From Siccirubricoccus deserti (GTDB lineage Bacteria > Pseudomonadota > Alphaproteobacteria > Acetobacterales > Acetobacteraceae), in the NCBI RefSeq assembly GCF_014283215.1, contig NZ_JACOMF010000006.1:1-64000 (forward strand): 64,000 bases of DNA, written 5' to 3'. The notes below the pieces were generated by a model. It saw only the letters and a list, made by a program, of their open reading frames with translations. It ran no database searches and was not told where the DNA came from. Position numbers and translations under genes: made by a program. Below are positions 35,142-44,087 of this stretch, piece by piece. Positions within the stretch are counted from its first letter, which is position 1. Each line of letters opens with the position of its first letter.

Positions 35142-35579
35142 ATGATCATCAGCTCCATCCTCAAGGGGAAAGGTAGCGAGGTGGTATCGGTGCGGCCGGA
35201 GGAAAGCGTCCTCGAGGTTGCCCGCACGCTGTCGCAGCACCGCATCGGCGCGGCGCTGGTGCGCGATGCGGCCGGCGCGCTGCTCGGCATCATCAGCGAG
35301 CGGGACATCGTCAGCGGCATGGCCGGGCATGGCCCCGGCACCACCGGCCTGCCGGCCTCGCAGTTCATGACGCATGAGCTGGTGACGGTGCGGCCGGAGA
35401 CGCTGGTGACCGAGGCACTGTCGTTGATGACCAACCACCGGGTGCGGCACCTGCCGGTGCTGAATGCCACCGGGCAGTTGATCGGCCTGGTCTCGATCGG
35501 CGATCTGGTGAAGGCGCGCATCGAGGAGGCGGAGCAGGAGGCCTTGGCGCTGAAGGATTACGTGGTTTCGGCCGGGTAG
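35142..35579 (+). CDS. CBS-pair domain protein
   Basis: 145 residues, two CBS motifs and little else: first PEESVLEVARTLSQHRIGAALV ... GIISERDIVSGMA, second PETLVTEALSLMTNHRVRHLPVL ... GLVSIGDLVKARI. Such stand-alone pairs bind adenosine nucleotides (AMP, ATP, NAD) and report energy state to a partner. AGGGAGGTTACGC precedes the ATG at 35142. It follows the glucan exporter gene by about 140 bases and may be expressed with it; the partner is unknown. Confidence 0.85.
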   Translation: MIISSILKGKGSEVVSVRPEESVLEVARTLSQHRIGAALVRDAAGALLGIISERDIVSGMAGHGPGTTGLPASQFMTHELVTVRPETLVTEALSLMTNHRVRHLPVLNATGQLIGLVSIGDLVKARIEEAEQEALALKDYVVSAG

Positions 35580-35736
35580 GCGTCGCGGCGCGGCCTCGGC
35601 TGGGCGACCTGCTCGCTGCTCCGCGGGCGACCGGAGCCAGGGCGGCAGCCCGAACCAGCGCGATGGAGCCTCTTGCGGCCGGCGCCCGGTGCAATGCGTG
35701 TTCCGCCCGGAACGAAATCGGTCCAGGATGGACAGC

Positions 35737-36173
35737 CGTGCGCCTCGATTTCTGCCGCCTGCTGGGTGCCGCCGTCCTGCCGCTCCTCCCCCGCCCGCCC
35801 AGGCGCAGCCGCTGGCAGATGGCGGCGCCCTCTGCCGAGGCAGCTACCGCCTCGCAACATCCGCGAGTTCATCGTCGATGTGCCACGGCGGCCGCCGGCC
35901 GGGTGCAGAGGCAAATCAACGGCAGCCTGTTGCCGATGCCGCAGATCAAGCGCGGCGTGCAGCAGGACCAGGTGCGGCTCGGCGAGAGCCTGCTCCCGGC
36001 CTGCCTTCGGCCTGAACGAGGCCCGCCTCGCCGGGCGCGGCATGCGGATCGGGTGGCGGGTGCCGGAGCTGCTGGCCGGCCTCGCCGCGCTCAGCCGGAC
36101 GATGTCGAAGGAATGGATCAGCCGGGCCGGCGAGGATGGCCGCAAGCTGATCGTGGCCTATCGCGCGGCGTAG
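35737..36173 (+). pseudogene. Decayed DctP-type TRAP receptor
   Basis: Traces of the intact gene that follows are spread over several frames: an export-signal-like stretch, SRWQMAAPS, NIREFIVDV, SLLPMPQIKRGVQQDQVRLGESLL, then directly the C-terminal ELLAGLAALSRTMSKEWISRAGEDGRKLIVAYRAA. About 190 residues between the last two blocks are missing and at least two frameshifts are needed. The order and spacing of the blocks match the gene at 36257, so this is a dead tandem copy. The 157 bases before it hold nothing recognised. Confidence 0.8.
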
Positions 36174-36256
36174 GGTGGGCTGCGGCCTTGCCCCCTCTTG
36201 CCGTGCCACAGCGTTCTGCGCATGACTCATTACGCACAATGACCGGGAGCTTCACC

Positions 36257-37234
36257 ATGACGCAGCTTTCCCGCCGCGCCCTGCTCGCCGCGCCGGCGCT
36301 GCTGGCCGGCACCGCCGCGCTGGCCCAGACCCGCTGGCAGATGGCCACCCCCTATCCGGACGGCAATTTCCACACCCGCAACATCCGCGAATTCACCGCC
36401 GACATCGAACAGGCCACCGGCGGGCGGCTGACCATCCAGGTGCACAGCAATGCCTCCCTGCTGCCGATGCCGCAGATCAAGCGCGGCGTGCAAACCGGCC
36501 AGGTGCAGATGGGCGAGATCCTGCTCACCGCCTATGCCAATGAGGATCCGTTCTTCGATGCCGATGCGGTGCCTTTCCTGGTGCCGGATCTTGCCGGTGC
36601 CCGCCGCCTGGCGGGACTGCAGCGGCCGTACATCGAGGCGCGCTTCGCCCGGCAGGGCGTCTCGCTGCTCTACACCGTCGCCTGGCCGGCGGCGGGCTTC
36701 TACACCCAGGTGCCGGTCGCCAGCCTGGACGTGTTCAAGGGCAGCCGCTTCCGCACCTTCAGCCCGATGACCAACCGCTTCGCTGCGCTGATCGAGGCCA
36801 GTCCGGTGCTGGTGCAGCAGGCCGAACTGGCCCAGGCCTTCGCAACCGGCATCTGCAACGCCATGGTCACCAGCGCCCAGACCGGCGTCGACACCTCCGC
36901 CTGGGACTACGCCCGCGTGTTCACCCCGGCCGGCTTCTCCATGACCAAGAACGCCGTGATGATCTCCCGCCGCGCGCTGGAGGGGCTGCCGCCCGCCGAC
37001 CGCGAGTCGGTGCTGGCCGCCGCCAGGCGGGCCGAGGACCGGGGCTGGGGCTATGCGCGGGAGGCGGAGGAGAGCACCCAGCGCCGGCTGGCCGAACGCG
37101 GCATGACCATCGGCACCCTGCCGCCGGAGGTCGTGGCCGGGCTCAACCGGATCAGCGCGACGATGACCGAGGAGTGGATCCAGAAGGCCGGCGAGGACGG
37201 CCGCAAGCTGGTGAATGCGCTGAAGGCGGGCTGA
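36257..37234 (+). CDS. DctP-type TRAP solute receptor
   Basis: 325 residues: signal peptide MTQLSRRALLAAPALLAGTAALAQ, then TRWQMATPYPDGNFHTRNIREF, LLPMPQIKRGVQTGQVQMGEIL, PYIEARFARQGVSLLYTVAWPAAG and FRTFSPMTNRFAALI, the region of the conserved Arg that holds the ligand carboxylate. AFATGICNAMVTSAQTGVD and AGEDGRKLVNALKAG close it. GGGAG lies before the ATG at 36257; an in-frame ATG at 36239 is possible. It converges with the kinase gene with no space between stops. Likely shares the DctQM pair at 40 kb. Confidence 0.88.
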   Translation: MTQLSRRALLAAPALLAGTAALAQTRWQMATPYPDGNFHTRNIREFTADIEQATGGRLTIQVHSNASLLPMPQIKRGVQTGQVQMGEILLTAYANEDPFFDADAVPFLVPDLAGARRLAGLQRPYIEARFARQGVSLLYTVAWPAAGFYTQVPVASLDVFKGSRFRTFSPMTNRFAALIEASPVLVQQAELAQAFATGICNAMVTSAQTGVDTSAWDYARVFTPAGFSMTKNAVMISRRALEGLPPADRESVLAAARRAEDRGWGYAREAEESTQRRLAERGMTIGTLPPEVVAGLNRISATMTEEWIQKAGEDGRKLVNALKAG

Positions 37235-38947
37235 TCACGCCGCCACGGCCGGCTCCGGCGGGGCGAGGCTGGCGGGCGGCACCAGCGGCATGAAGCGGAT
37301 GCTCACGCGCAGCCCGCCCGGCTCGTGCAGCACCGCCACCGTGGCGCCCGGCCCCAGGTCGTTCGGCAATGCCCGCTCCAACAGGCGGGAGCCGAAGCCG
37401 CGCCGGGCCGGTGGGCCGACCAGCGGCGGGCCGCCGGTCTCGGCCCAGTCGATCGCCGCAGTGCCGTCCGCCGCCTCGCCGCAGTGGAGGCTGACCCAGC
37501 CGCCGGGCGCCGACAGCGCGCCGTATTTGCCGGCGTTGCTGGCGAGCTCGTGCAGCGCCACGATCAGCGCCTGCGCCTGGCGTGGGGCGACCTGGAAATT
37601 GGTTCCGTAGCTGACGCGAATCTGCCGGGCTGGCCCGGTGAGCCAAGGCTCCAGCCCGGCCGCGACGACGGCGCCGATGTCGGTGGCCTGCCAGCCGGTG
37701 GCGGTCAGCAGGTCATGCGCCCGGGCCAGGGCCGCCAGCCGGGCACCAAACTCATGCGGGAACCGCTCGGGGTGGCCGCTGGTGCTCTTCAGGGTCTGCG
37801 CGGCAAGCGCCTGCACTGTCATCAGCGTGTTCTTCACGCGATGGTTCATCTCCGCCATCAGCAGCACGCGCCAGCGCTCCGCCTCGGCGAGGCGGGAGGC
37901 GATCTCATCCACCTCGCGGAACCGCGGCGTGCCGGGCGCACGCCGGTCGGGTGCCGACAGCGCGCGGATCGCCGCGACGATGCGGGCGCCGAGCAGTACC
38001 GCGAGGCCGACCCCGATGAGGGTCAGCAGCAGCCCCCAGGCCGCGAGCTGCATCAGCGCCTGGCGCAGCGAGGCCGAGAAGATGGCCTCGGGCAGCGATG
38101 CCGCGGCCACGTAGCCACTGTCCGGCGCGCGGGCGAAGGCGATCACGACGCGCCCGCCGCCATTGCGCCGTTCGGCCCGCAGCACGCCGTCGTCACTTCG
38201 TGCGATGGCGGTGAGGAGAGGCCGCATCGGCGTACGCCCGACATGCTGCTCCGCCGCTTCGCTGCGGGCGACGACGTGGCCCTGGCGGTCAACCAATGTC
38301 GCCGCCCAGCCCGGGGGCATGCCCTTGCCGGCCAGGATGGGCACGAAGGTCTGGTAGGGCAGGACGATGCTCACCGCATGCCGCGCCGGCTCCCTGCCAT
38401 CGGTACGGACCTCCGCCGGCACGGCGACGGCGACCTGCGGCATCGTGCTGACCGACCCCTGATAGAGGTCCGAGATCTCCGTGCGGCCGGTCGTCAGCGC
38501 CTGGCGCGCGGCGGTATTCGTACTCATGAGCATGGGCATCGGCACCGTCATCGGCACCCGGGTCGTCATGCTCAGGAATCCGTCCGGCCCGGTGAGGCCG
38601 ATGATCGCGCCGGGCCATTGTCGCGCCGCGGCCTCGAGCTCGTCGCGGAACCGCCCGAACTCACCCCGCGCGAGGGCGACGGACCCCGCGAGAGTGCGGA
38701 CGATCGCCGTGGCGGCTGCGAATTCGCGGTCGACGGCCAGGGCCAGCACGCCGGCCTGCATTTGCAATTGGTCCTCGGCCCGCGCCCGCGCCGCGGTGTT
38801 CCCCTGCCAGATCGCGAGCGAGGCCAGCGCCAGCAGCGGCAGCGACACGGCGGCGGCCAGCAGGATCAGCAGGGCGCGGAGAGTCGGCATGGCGGCCGGT
38901 GGACCGGCCGTCGCGGCGCTCGCCACACGGGCTGCTGCGCGGTTCAT
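37235..38947 (-). CDS. HWE-family membrane sensor histidine kinase
   Basis: About 570 residues. Two membrane segments (near 25-45, ALLILLAAAVSLPLLALASLAIW, and 300-325, LAAWGLLLTLIGVGLAVLLG) bracket a periplasmic sensor of some 250 residues. A juxtamembrane helix leads to the kinase core: His369 in AEMNHRVKNTLMTVQALA, N-box LHELASNAGKYGALS, WAETGGPPLV and RGFGSRLLERAL. These forms are those of the HWE/HisKA2 group, common in alphaproteobacteria. AGGAG precedes the ATG at 38947. No response regulator adjoins it. Its place between two TRAP receptor genes suggests it senses the same ligand class; that is inference. Confidence 0.85.
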   Translation of the reverse strand: MNRAAARVASAATAGPPAAMPTLRALLILLAAAVSLPLLALASLAIWQGNTAARARAEDQLQMQAGVLALAVDREFAAATAIVRTLAGSVALARGEFGRFRDELEAAARQWPGAIIGLTGPDGFLSMTTRVPMTVPMPMLMSTNTAARQALTTGRTEISDLYQGSVSTMPQVAVAVPAEVRTDGREPARHAVSIVLPYQTFVPILAGKGMPPGWAATLVDRQGHVVARSEAAEQHVGRTPMRPLLTAIARSDDGVLRAERRNGGGRVVIAFARAPDSGYVAAASLPEAIFSASLRQALMQLAAWGLLLTLIGVGLAVLLGARIVAAIRALSAPDRRAPGTPRFREVDEIASRLAEAERWRVLLMAEMNHRVKNTLMTVQALAAQTLKSTSGHPERFPHEFGARLAALARAHDLLTATGWQATDIGAVVAAGLEPWLTGPARQIRVSYGTNFQVAPRQAQALIVALHELASNAGKYGALSAPGGWVSLHCGEAADGTAAIDWAETGGPPLVGPPARRGFGSRLLERALPNDLGPGATVAVLHEPGGLRVSIRFMPLVPPASLAPPEPAVAA

Positions 38948-39180
38948 AACGCGATCTCCTGGCCCGCTGATCCTGGCGGCCTTCGTCATTGACGAGTGAG
39001 ATACGGGATCTGATACAAATTATCCATGGCATTCCCGCGGTGGTCGAGGCATGGGCACCGCCTGCCGGCAAGACAGGCAGACTCGTGGCAGCAGCGCCAG
39101 TCCGCATCCGCCCGCCCCTTGCGTGGCGCAAACCGCGCGGCGCATGGTTCATGCCAAGCATCAAAACGAGGGGCTTCCGA

Positions 39181-40152
39181 ATGGCTTTCACCCGGCGCGC
39201 GGCGCTCGCGGCCACCGCCACGCTTGCGTCCTTTGCCTCAGCCCGGGCGCAGACCCGCTGGCAGGCTGCCTGCGCCTATCCGGACGGGAATTTCCATACC
39301 CGCAACCTGCGAAGCTTCCTCGATGAGGTCGCCCAGGCCGCCGGCGTACAGGTCCAGCTGCACAGCAATGGCGCGCTGCTGCCGATGCCGCAGATCAAGC
39401 GCGGGGTGCAGACCGGCCAGGTGCAGATCGGTGAGATCCTGGTCAGCGCCTATGGCAATGAGGATCCGTTCTTCGAGATCGACAGCATTCCGCAGCTCGC
39501 CACCAGCACGGAGCAGGCGCGCAAGCTGCGCACCCTGGCGAAGCCCTACGTCGAGGCGCGCTTCGCCCGGCAGGGGCTGACGGTGCTGTACGAGGTGCCC
39601 TGGCCGCCCTCCGGCCTCTACACCAACCTGCCGGTGCCGACGCTGGAGACGCTGCGCGGCAGCCGCATGCGCACCTTCAACGTCATGACCAACCGCTTCG
39701 CCACCCTGGTGGGTGCGACCCCCACCCTGGTGCAGGCGGCCGAGATTCCGCAGGCCTTCGCCACCGGGGTGGTGAATGTGATGGTCACCAGCGCGCAGAC
39801 CGGCGTCGACAGCCAGGCCTGGGACTTCTGCAAGACCTTCACCCCGATCGGCTTCACCCGGACGATGAACACCGTCTTCATCCAGCGACGGGCGCTGGAG
39901 GCATTGCCGGCGGCGCAGCAGGCCGCGATCCGCGAGGCGGCGTCCCGGGCCGAGGCACGCGGCTGGATGGCGGCGGACGAGGCCGGCGCGGCAGCGCAGG
40001 CGATGCTCGGCAGCCGCGGCATGACCATCGCGCCGCCATCGGCGGAACTGCTTGCCGGATTGGCCACGGTGGGCAACACCATTGCGGAGGAATGGGTCGG
40101 CCGCGCCGGCGAGGATGGCAGGAAGGCCCTCGCCGCCTACCGCGCCGGCTGA
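39181..40152 (+). CDS. DctP-type TRAP solute receptor, dctQM-proximal copy
   Basis: 323 residues, closely related to the copy at 36257: MAFTRRAALAATATLASFASARAQ signal, TRWQAACAYPDGNFHTRNLRSF, LLPMPQIKRGVQTGQVQIGEIL, PYVEARFARQGLTVLYEVPWPPSG, MRTFNVMTNRFATLVGATP and AGEDGRKALAAYRAG. It lies 96 bases before dctQ and is surely the receptor of that transporter. Divergent from the kinase gene, with 233 bases between. Confidence 0.9.
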   Translation: MAFTRRAALAATATLASFASARAQTRWQAACAYPDGNFHTRNLRSFLDEVAQAAGVQVQLHSNGALLPMPQIKRGVQTGQVQIGEILVSAYGNEDPFFEIDSIPQLATSTEQARKLRTLAKPYVEARFARQGLTVLYEVPWPPSGLYTNLPVPTLETLRGSRMRTFNVMTNRFATLVGATPTLVQAAEIPQAFATGVVNVMVTSAQTGVDSQAWDFCKTFTPIGFTRTMNTVFIQRRALEALPAAQQAAIREAASRAEARGWMAADEAGAAAQAMLGSRGMTIAPPSAELLAGLATVGNTIAEEWVGRAGEDGRKALAAYRAG

Positions 40153-40248
40153 ATCGTGTCGAGGAGCGCCCGCGGGCCGAGCTGTCAGGAGTAGGATCAA
40201 TGATGTCTGCGGGCCTTCCCTCGCGCCCTCGCCACGGGCGCTGAGCGC

Positions 40249-40782
40249 ATGCGTCGCTGCCTTGATGCGCTTTATGCGGCGGGGGCCGGCCTCGCGGCGC
40301 TCTCGCTGCTGTCGATCTTCGGCGTGATGATGGCGCAGGTGGTGCTGCGCGAGATGCGGATGCAGTTGCCGGCGGCGGATGACGTCAGCGCCTATCTCTG
40401 CGTCGCCACCACCTTCTTCGCCCTGGCCGCCACCTTCAGGCGCGGCGAGCTGATCCGCGTCGGCATGCTGGTCAACCGCCTGCCATCCGGCGTGCGGCGC
40501 TGGGCGGAGGCCGGGGTGCTGCTGCTGGCGGCGGTGCTGCTGGCCTACATCACCTGGTGGACCTTCCAGGACATGCTGTTCTCCTACGAGATCGAGGAGG
40601 TGGCGCAGGGCACCGTGCCCATCCCGCTGTGGATTCCGAAGATCGCCATGCCGGCCGGCTCAGCGCTGCTGCTGATCGCGGTGCTGGACGAGCTGGTGGC
40701 GGTGCTGCGCGGCGCGAAGCCCGGCTATGTCGCGGCGGCCGAGGAACGCGCCGCCGCCGGCGACTTCTCGGCGGAGGTCTGA
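40249..40782 (+). CDS. dctQ: TRAP transporter small membrane subunit
   Basis: 177 residues with four hydrophobic segments, typical of DctQ. ADDVSAYLCVATTFFALAATFRRGELIRVGMLV includes the family's conserved middle, and IWIPKIAMPAGSALLLIAVL the last helix. It pairs with DctM in the inner membrane to give Na+-driven uptake of the acid bound by the receptor. Followed by dctM after 3 bases. Confidence 0.88.
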   Translation: MRRCLDALYAAGAGLAALSLLSIFGVMMAQVVLREMRMQLPAADDVSAYLCVATTFFALAATFRRGELIRVGMLVNRLPSGVRRWAEAGVLLLAAVLLAYITWWTFQDMLFSYEIEEVAQGTVPIPLWIPKIAMPAGSALLLIAVLDELVAVLRGAKPGYVAAAEERAAAGDFSAEV

Positions 40783-40785
40783 GCG

Positions 40786-42090
40786 ATGGATCTGCTGACC
40801 CTCGCGCTGCTGCTGCTGGTCCTGCTCTGCCTGCTGCTCGGCGCCGGCCTCTGGATCGCGATGTCGCTCGCCGCCGTCGGCTACGTGGCCATGGTGATGG
40901 TCCATCCGAGCCCGGGGCTGTTCCTCGCCTCCGCCTTCTGGGAGTCGACCGGCTCCTGGACCCTGGCGGCGCTGCCGATGTTCGTCTGGATGGGCGAGAT
41001 CCTGTTCCGTACCCGGCTGTCGGAGGAGCTGTTCAACGGCCTCGCTCCCTGGATGCGCCGCATCCCCGGCCGGTTGCTACATGTGAACATCCTGGCCTGT
41101 GGCATCTTCGGCGCGGTCTCCGGCTCCTCGGCGGCGACCTGCGCCACCATCTCGAAGATCGCGCTGCCGGAGCTCAAGCGCCGCGGCTACGACGAGCGCA
41201 CGGCGATCGGCAGCCTCGCCACCTCCGGCACGCTTGGCATCCTGATCCCGCCATCGATCATCATGGTGGTCTATGCCGTGGCGGCGGAGGTCTCGATCAT
41301 CCGGGTCTTCATCGCCGGCTTCATTCCGGGCGCGATCGTCATGGGCCTGTTCAGCGCCTATATCGTGGTCTGGGCATTGCTCAACCCTTCGAAGCAGCCG
41401 GCGCCGGAGCCGCGGCAGTCCTTCGGCATGAAGCTGCGCCAGAGCGCCCAGCTCATCCCTTGCATGCTGCTCATCGCCGGCGTCATCGGCAGCATGATCT
41501 TCGGCCTGGCGACGGCAACCGAGGCGGCGGCTTTCGGCGTGTTCGGCAGCCTGGTCATGGCGGGGCTGACCGGCACCCTCACGGTGCGCAACTTCCTTGA
41601 CAGCCTGACGGCTGCGACGCGCACCTCCTGCATGATCATGTTCATCCTCGCCGGGGCCGCCTTCCTCACCAAGGCGATGGCGTTGACGGGCATTCCCGCG
41701 GCGCTGGCGCAGAGCGTGGTGGCGCTCGATCTCGGCCCCTATGGGCTGATCGCCATCCTGACGCTGGTCTACATCCTGCTCGGCACCGCGCTCGACGGCG
41801 TCTCGATGATCGTGCTGACCACCTCCATCGTCATCCCGCTGGTGCAGGCCGCGGGCTTCGACCTGGTGTGGTTCGGCATCTTCATCGTCCTGCTGGTAGA
41901 GCTCGCGCAAATCACCCCGCCGGTCGGCTTCAACCTGTTCGTCATGCAGACCATGACCGGCAAGGAGCAGATGGAGGTCGCCTTCGCCTCGTTGCCCTTC
42001 TTCCTGATGCTGGTGGTGGCAGTGGCGCTCTGCACCGTCTTCCCGGTGACGCTTGTCACCGGGCTGCCGGATTATCTGCTGTCGCGCTGA
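40786..42090 (+). CDS. dctM: TRAP transporter large membrane subunit
   Basis: 434 residues, about twelve hydrophobic segments. Family blocks: LAALPMFVWMGEILFR, GRLLHVNILACGIFGAVSGSSAATCATISKIALPELKRRGYDERTAIGSLATSGTLGILIPPS (Na+ and substrate region), TEAAAFGVFGSL, and VELAQITPPVGFNLFVMQ near the end. The ion-coupling permease of the system. Its stop lies in a 16-base perfect palindrome shared with the convergent lipoprotein gene. Confidence 0.93.
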   Translation: MDLLTLALLLLVLLCLLLGAGLWIAMSLAAVGYVAMVMVHPSPGLFLASAFWESTGSWTLAALPMFVWMGEILFRTRLSEELFNGLAPWMRRIPGRLLHVNILACGIFGAVSGSSAATCATISKIALPELKRRGYDERTAIGSLATSGTLGILIPPSIIMVVYAVAAEVSIIRVFIAGFIPGAIVMGLFSAYIVVWALLNPSKQPAPEPRQSFGMKLRQSAQLIPCMLLIAGVIGSMIFGLATATEAAAFGVFGSLVMAGLTGTLTVRNFLDSLTAATRTSCMIMFILAGAAFLTKAMALTGIPAALAQSVVALDLGPYGLIAILTLVYILLGTALDGVSMIVLTTSIVIPLVQAAGFDLVWFGIFIVLLVELAQITPPVGFNLFVMQTMTGKEQMEVAFASLPFFLMLVVAVALCTVFPVTLVTGLPDYLLSR

Positions 42091-42100
42091 CGCGTCAGCG
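42085..42100. repeat. 16-base perfect palindrome across two stop codons
   Basis: CGCTGACGCGTCAGCG. It contains the dctM stop and the stop of the convergent lipoprotein gene. It could fold in both messages and may limit read-through; no T-run. Confidence 0.5.
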
Positions 42101-42685
42101 TGGCGCGCTGGGCGCGCTGCTGCCGGGGGAGGTGGTGCCGCCGGTGCCGCTGGTCACCGTGCCGGGCGGGCTGCTCGGGGTCATGCCGGTGCTGCTGCCG
42201 GTGGTCATGCCGGTGCCGCTGCCGGCGCTTGGGGCCGGTGCCATGCTGGTGCCGGTACCGGTGCTCGGGGAGGGTGCCATGCCGGTACCGGTGCCGGACG
42301 GCGTGCCGACCATCCCGCCGCCCATATAGGCACGGTCCCGCTCCGACAGGCGCTCACGCCGGGCTTCCGCGGATTCCCGGCCGCGGCGGGTGCTGCTGGC
42401 ACGACCCCGGCGGCGGTCGTCCATCGGGGTACGCACTTCCGGATTGCTCCAGGGCGGGGTGCCAAGATTGACGTCGCTGGGGGAGGTGGTGGCGCCGGCG
42501 ACGGCGCCGGCACCGCCGCCAATCGCCGCCCCGGCAAGAGCCCCGACCGGCCCGCCCAGGGCACCGATGCCCGCGCCGGTTGCCGCACCCGCCGCAGCGC
42601 CGCCGGTGGTCCGATCCTGGCTGTTGGTGCCGCAGGCGGCGACTGCAAGGGCCATGGCAGCTGCGCCGACCAGTTTCCAGCTCAT
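42095..42685 (-). CDS. Glycine-zipper lipoprotein with a low-complexity tail
   Basis: About 196 residues. A lipoprotein signal (MSWKLVGAAAMALAVAACGTNSQD, lipobox AVAAC) is followed by a glycine-zipper pair (GGAAAGAATGAGIGALGGPVGALAGAAIGGGAGAVAGA split over residues 28-65) that could insert in or span a membrane. Then comes a charged Arg/Glu stretch (ARRERLSERDRAYMGGGM) and a repetitive Gly-Thr-Met-Ser-Pro tail (GTGTGMAPSPS, GTGTSMAPAPS, GSGTGM). An outer-membrane or surface protein is likely; function unknown. Confidence 0.7.
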   Translation of the reverse strand: MSWKLVGAAAMALAVAACGTNSQDRTTGGAAAGAATGAGIGALGGPVGALAGAAIGGGAGAVAGATTSPSDVNLGTPPWSNPEVRTPMDDRRRGRASSTRRGRESAEARRERLSERDRAYMGGGMVGTPSGTGTGMAPSPSTGTGTSMAPAPSAGSGTGMTTGSSTGMTPSSPPGTVTSGTGGTTSPGSSAPSAPR

Positions 42686-42913
42686 TCCCATTCTCCGTGT
42701 CTGTTCGGGGGCCTCCGCTGCCGCGGGTCTGCCCACGGCGACCGGAACGCCTTCGCGCCAATTTAGTTGCGTTCGCAGTGGCGCAGCGGAGTCAAGCGAA
42801 AATGGCCGGGGCGACTTCACGCGAAACGGAGATGCCCGTGCGTAGCAACCACCACGCAGCAATCGCTTCGGTGGAACGACCTTCGGGTTGTCGGCGCGGT
42901 CCGCTGACCCGTG

Positions 42914-43315
42914 TTACGGCCGCGGCCAGTCTGGCCGCTCGAAGCGCTGGATCTCCAGCAGGTAGCCCGCGGGGTCGCGGAAGAAGATGTGGGTGATGCC
43001 GATGGCGGCGCGGACCGGCGGTGCTTCTGTGGCGATGCCCTGGGCCGTGAGCCAGGCATGCCATTCCTCCACCGCCTCGCTGACCAGGGTCAGCACCACG
43101 CCGCCCTGCCGTCGCGGATCGGTCACCTCGCGCGGACCACGGGCCTGGCAGATGCCGACGAAGCCGCGGTTGCCGCCCACCGCATAGATGGCGCAGCCAC
43201 CCTGGTCCTGCACCAGCGGCAGTCGCAGCGTCTCGGCGTAGAAGCGCCGGCATGGGGCCGGATCCTCGGCATACAGGAAGGTGATCTGCTGAGCGAAGCC
43301 GGGCGGTGGGGTCAT
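42914..43315 (-). CDS. VOC-family (glyoxalase/bleomycin resistance) protein
   Basis: 133 residues: ITFLYAEDPAPCRRFYAETLRLPL opens the first module, and HIFFRDPAGYLLEIQRFERPDW ends the second with the usual metal Glu. EEWHAWLTAQGI in between is typical. The N-terminal metal position (Gln/His expected near residue 10) reads QQ. Small stand-alone member, activity not predictable. Transcribed away from mscL. Confidence 0.78.
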   Translation of the reverse strand: MTPPPGFAQQITFLYAEDPAPCRRFYAETLRLPLVQDQGGCAIYAVGGNRGFVGICQARGPREVTDPRRQGGVVLTLVSEAVEEWHAWLTAQGIATEAPPVRAAIGITHIFFRDPAGYLLEIQRFERPDWPRP

Positions 43316-43430
43316 TTGCCGATTCCACCCCGGCGCCGGTTCGGGCACAAGAGTCGGGTCCCCCGCACCGGCCACACGCCATTCGGGCCGGTCGGCAGCC
43401 ATCAATCGTCCATATCGGAGGCATCGATCC

Positions 43431-43883
43431 ATGGCATCGCCCATCTCCTTGCGGGAGCCTGCCTGGCTGCAGGAGTTCAAGGCTTTCATCATGCGCGGCA
43501 GCGTGGTGGACCTTGCGGTCGGACTCGTTATCGGTGCCGCCTTCACCACCATCGTCACCTCATTGGTCGAGGATCTGATCAACCCGTTCATCGGACTCAT
43601 CATCGGCGGCGTGGATTTCTCCAACGTCTTCGTGGTGTTGAACGGCGAGCGCCGCGCCTCGCTGGCGGCGACGCGGGAGGGCGGCGCGGCGGTGCTGGCG
43701 GTGGGCAGCTTCATCAACACCGTCATCAAATTCCTGATCGTGGCCTTCGCCATCTTCTGGGTGGTGAAGGCGCTGTCGCGGCTGCGGCTGCACGAGCTCG
43801 GCAAGGCGCCGCCGGTGGCAACGCCGACCGAGAAGCTGCTCGCCGAGATCCGCGACGAGCTGAAGGCGCAGCGCGCGAAGTAG
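43431..43883 (+). CDS. mscL: Large-conductance mechanosensitive channel
   Basis: 150 residues. FKAFIMRGSVVDLAVGLVIGAAFTTIVTSLVEDLINPFIG is the first membrane helix and pore lining; VGSFINTVIKFLIVAFAIFWVVKAL is the second. PTEKLLAEIRDELKAQR is the cytoplasmic bundle helix. The protein forms the pentameric tension-gated channel that releases solutes in osmotic downshock. Its periplasmic loop is slightly longer than usual (NGERRASLAATREG). Confidence 0.95.
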   Translation: MASPISLREPAWLQEFKAFIMRGSVVDLAVGLVIGAAFTTIVTSLVEDLINPFIGLIIGGVDFSNVFVVLNGERRASLAATREGGAAVLAVGSFINTVIKFLIVAFAIFWVVKALSRLRLHELGKAPPVATPTEKLLAEIRDELKAQRAK

Positions 43884-43958
43884 GGCAGGATGCCGCCCCG
43901 CGGCAATCCGCTATAGCCTGTTGTTGCAGGGCGGAGTCACGCCCCACCGCGATCCTCT

Positions 43959-44010
43959 CTAGAGCAATATCCGATCAGGTGGAGTCACCTGATCGGATCT
44001 CTTGCTCTAG
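43959..44010. repeat. Palindromic element with CTAGAGCA ends, copy 1
   Basis: Outer arms CTAGAGCAA and TTGCTCTAG enclose an inner perfect stem ATCCGATCAGGTG - GAGT - CACCTGATCGGAT. The whole is 52 bases and can form a long hairpin on either strand. It looks like a dispersed alphaproteobacterial palindromic repeat rather than a simple terminator. Lies 75 bases after mscL. Confidence 0.75.
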
Positions 44011-44022
44011 AAAATACAACAA

Positions 44023-44087
44023 CTAGAGCAGCACATCTCCGACCTGATGGATCACGCCGTGATCCATCAGGTCGGAGGCTGCTCTAG
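44023..44087. repeat. Palindromic element with CTAGAGCA ends, copy 2
   Basis: Outer arms CTAGAGCAGC and GCTGCTCTAG enclose a perfect 20-bp stem (CTCCGACCTGATGGATCACG and its complement) around a single central C. It shares the outer octamer and CCTGAT-type core with copy 1 just 12 bases away, but the inner stems differ. The stop codon of the antiporter gene (44084-44086) is formed by the last arm, so the element is part of that gene's end. Confidence 0.75.

Noticed and set aside
43959-44087. Twin palindromes as a CRISPR or attachment site
   Set aside because: Only two units, each internally palindromic, with no spacer pattern, integrase or tRNA nearby.
44023-44087. Simple rho-independent terminator for mscL or the antiporter
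   Set aside because: No T-run on either strand and shared ends with the neighbouring element fit a dispersed repeat better.
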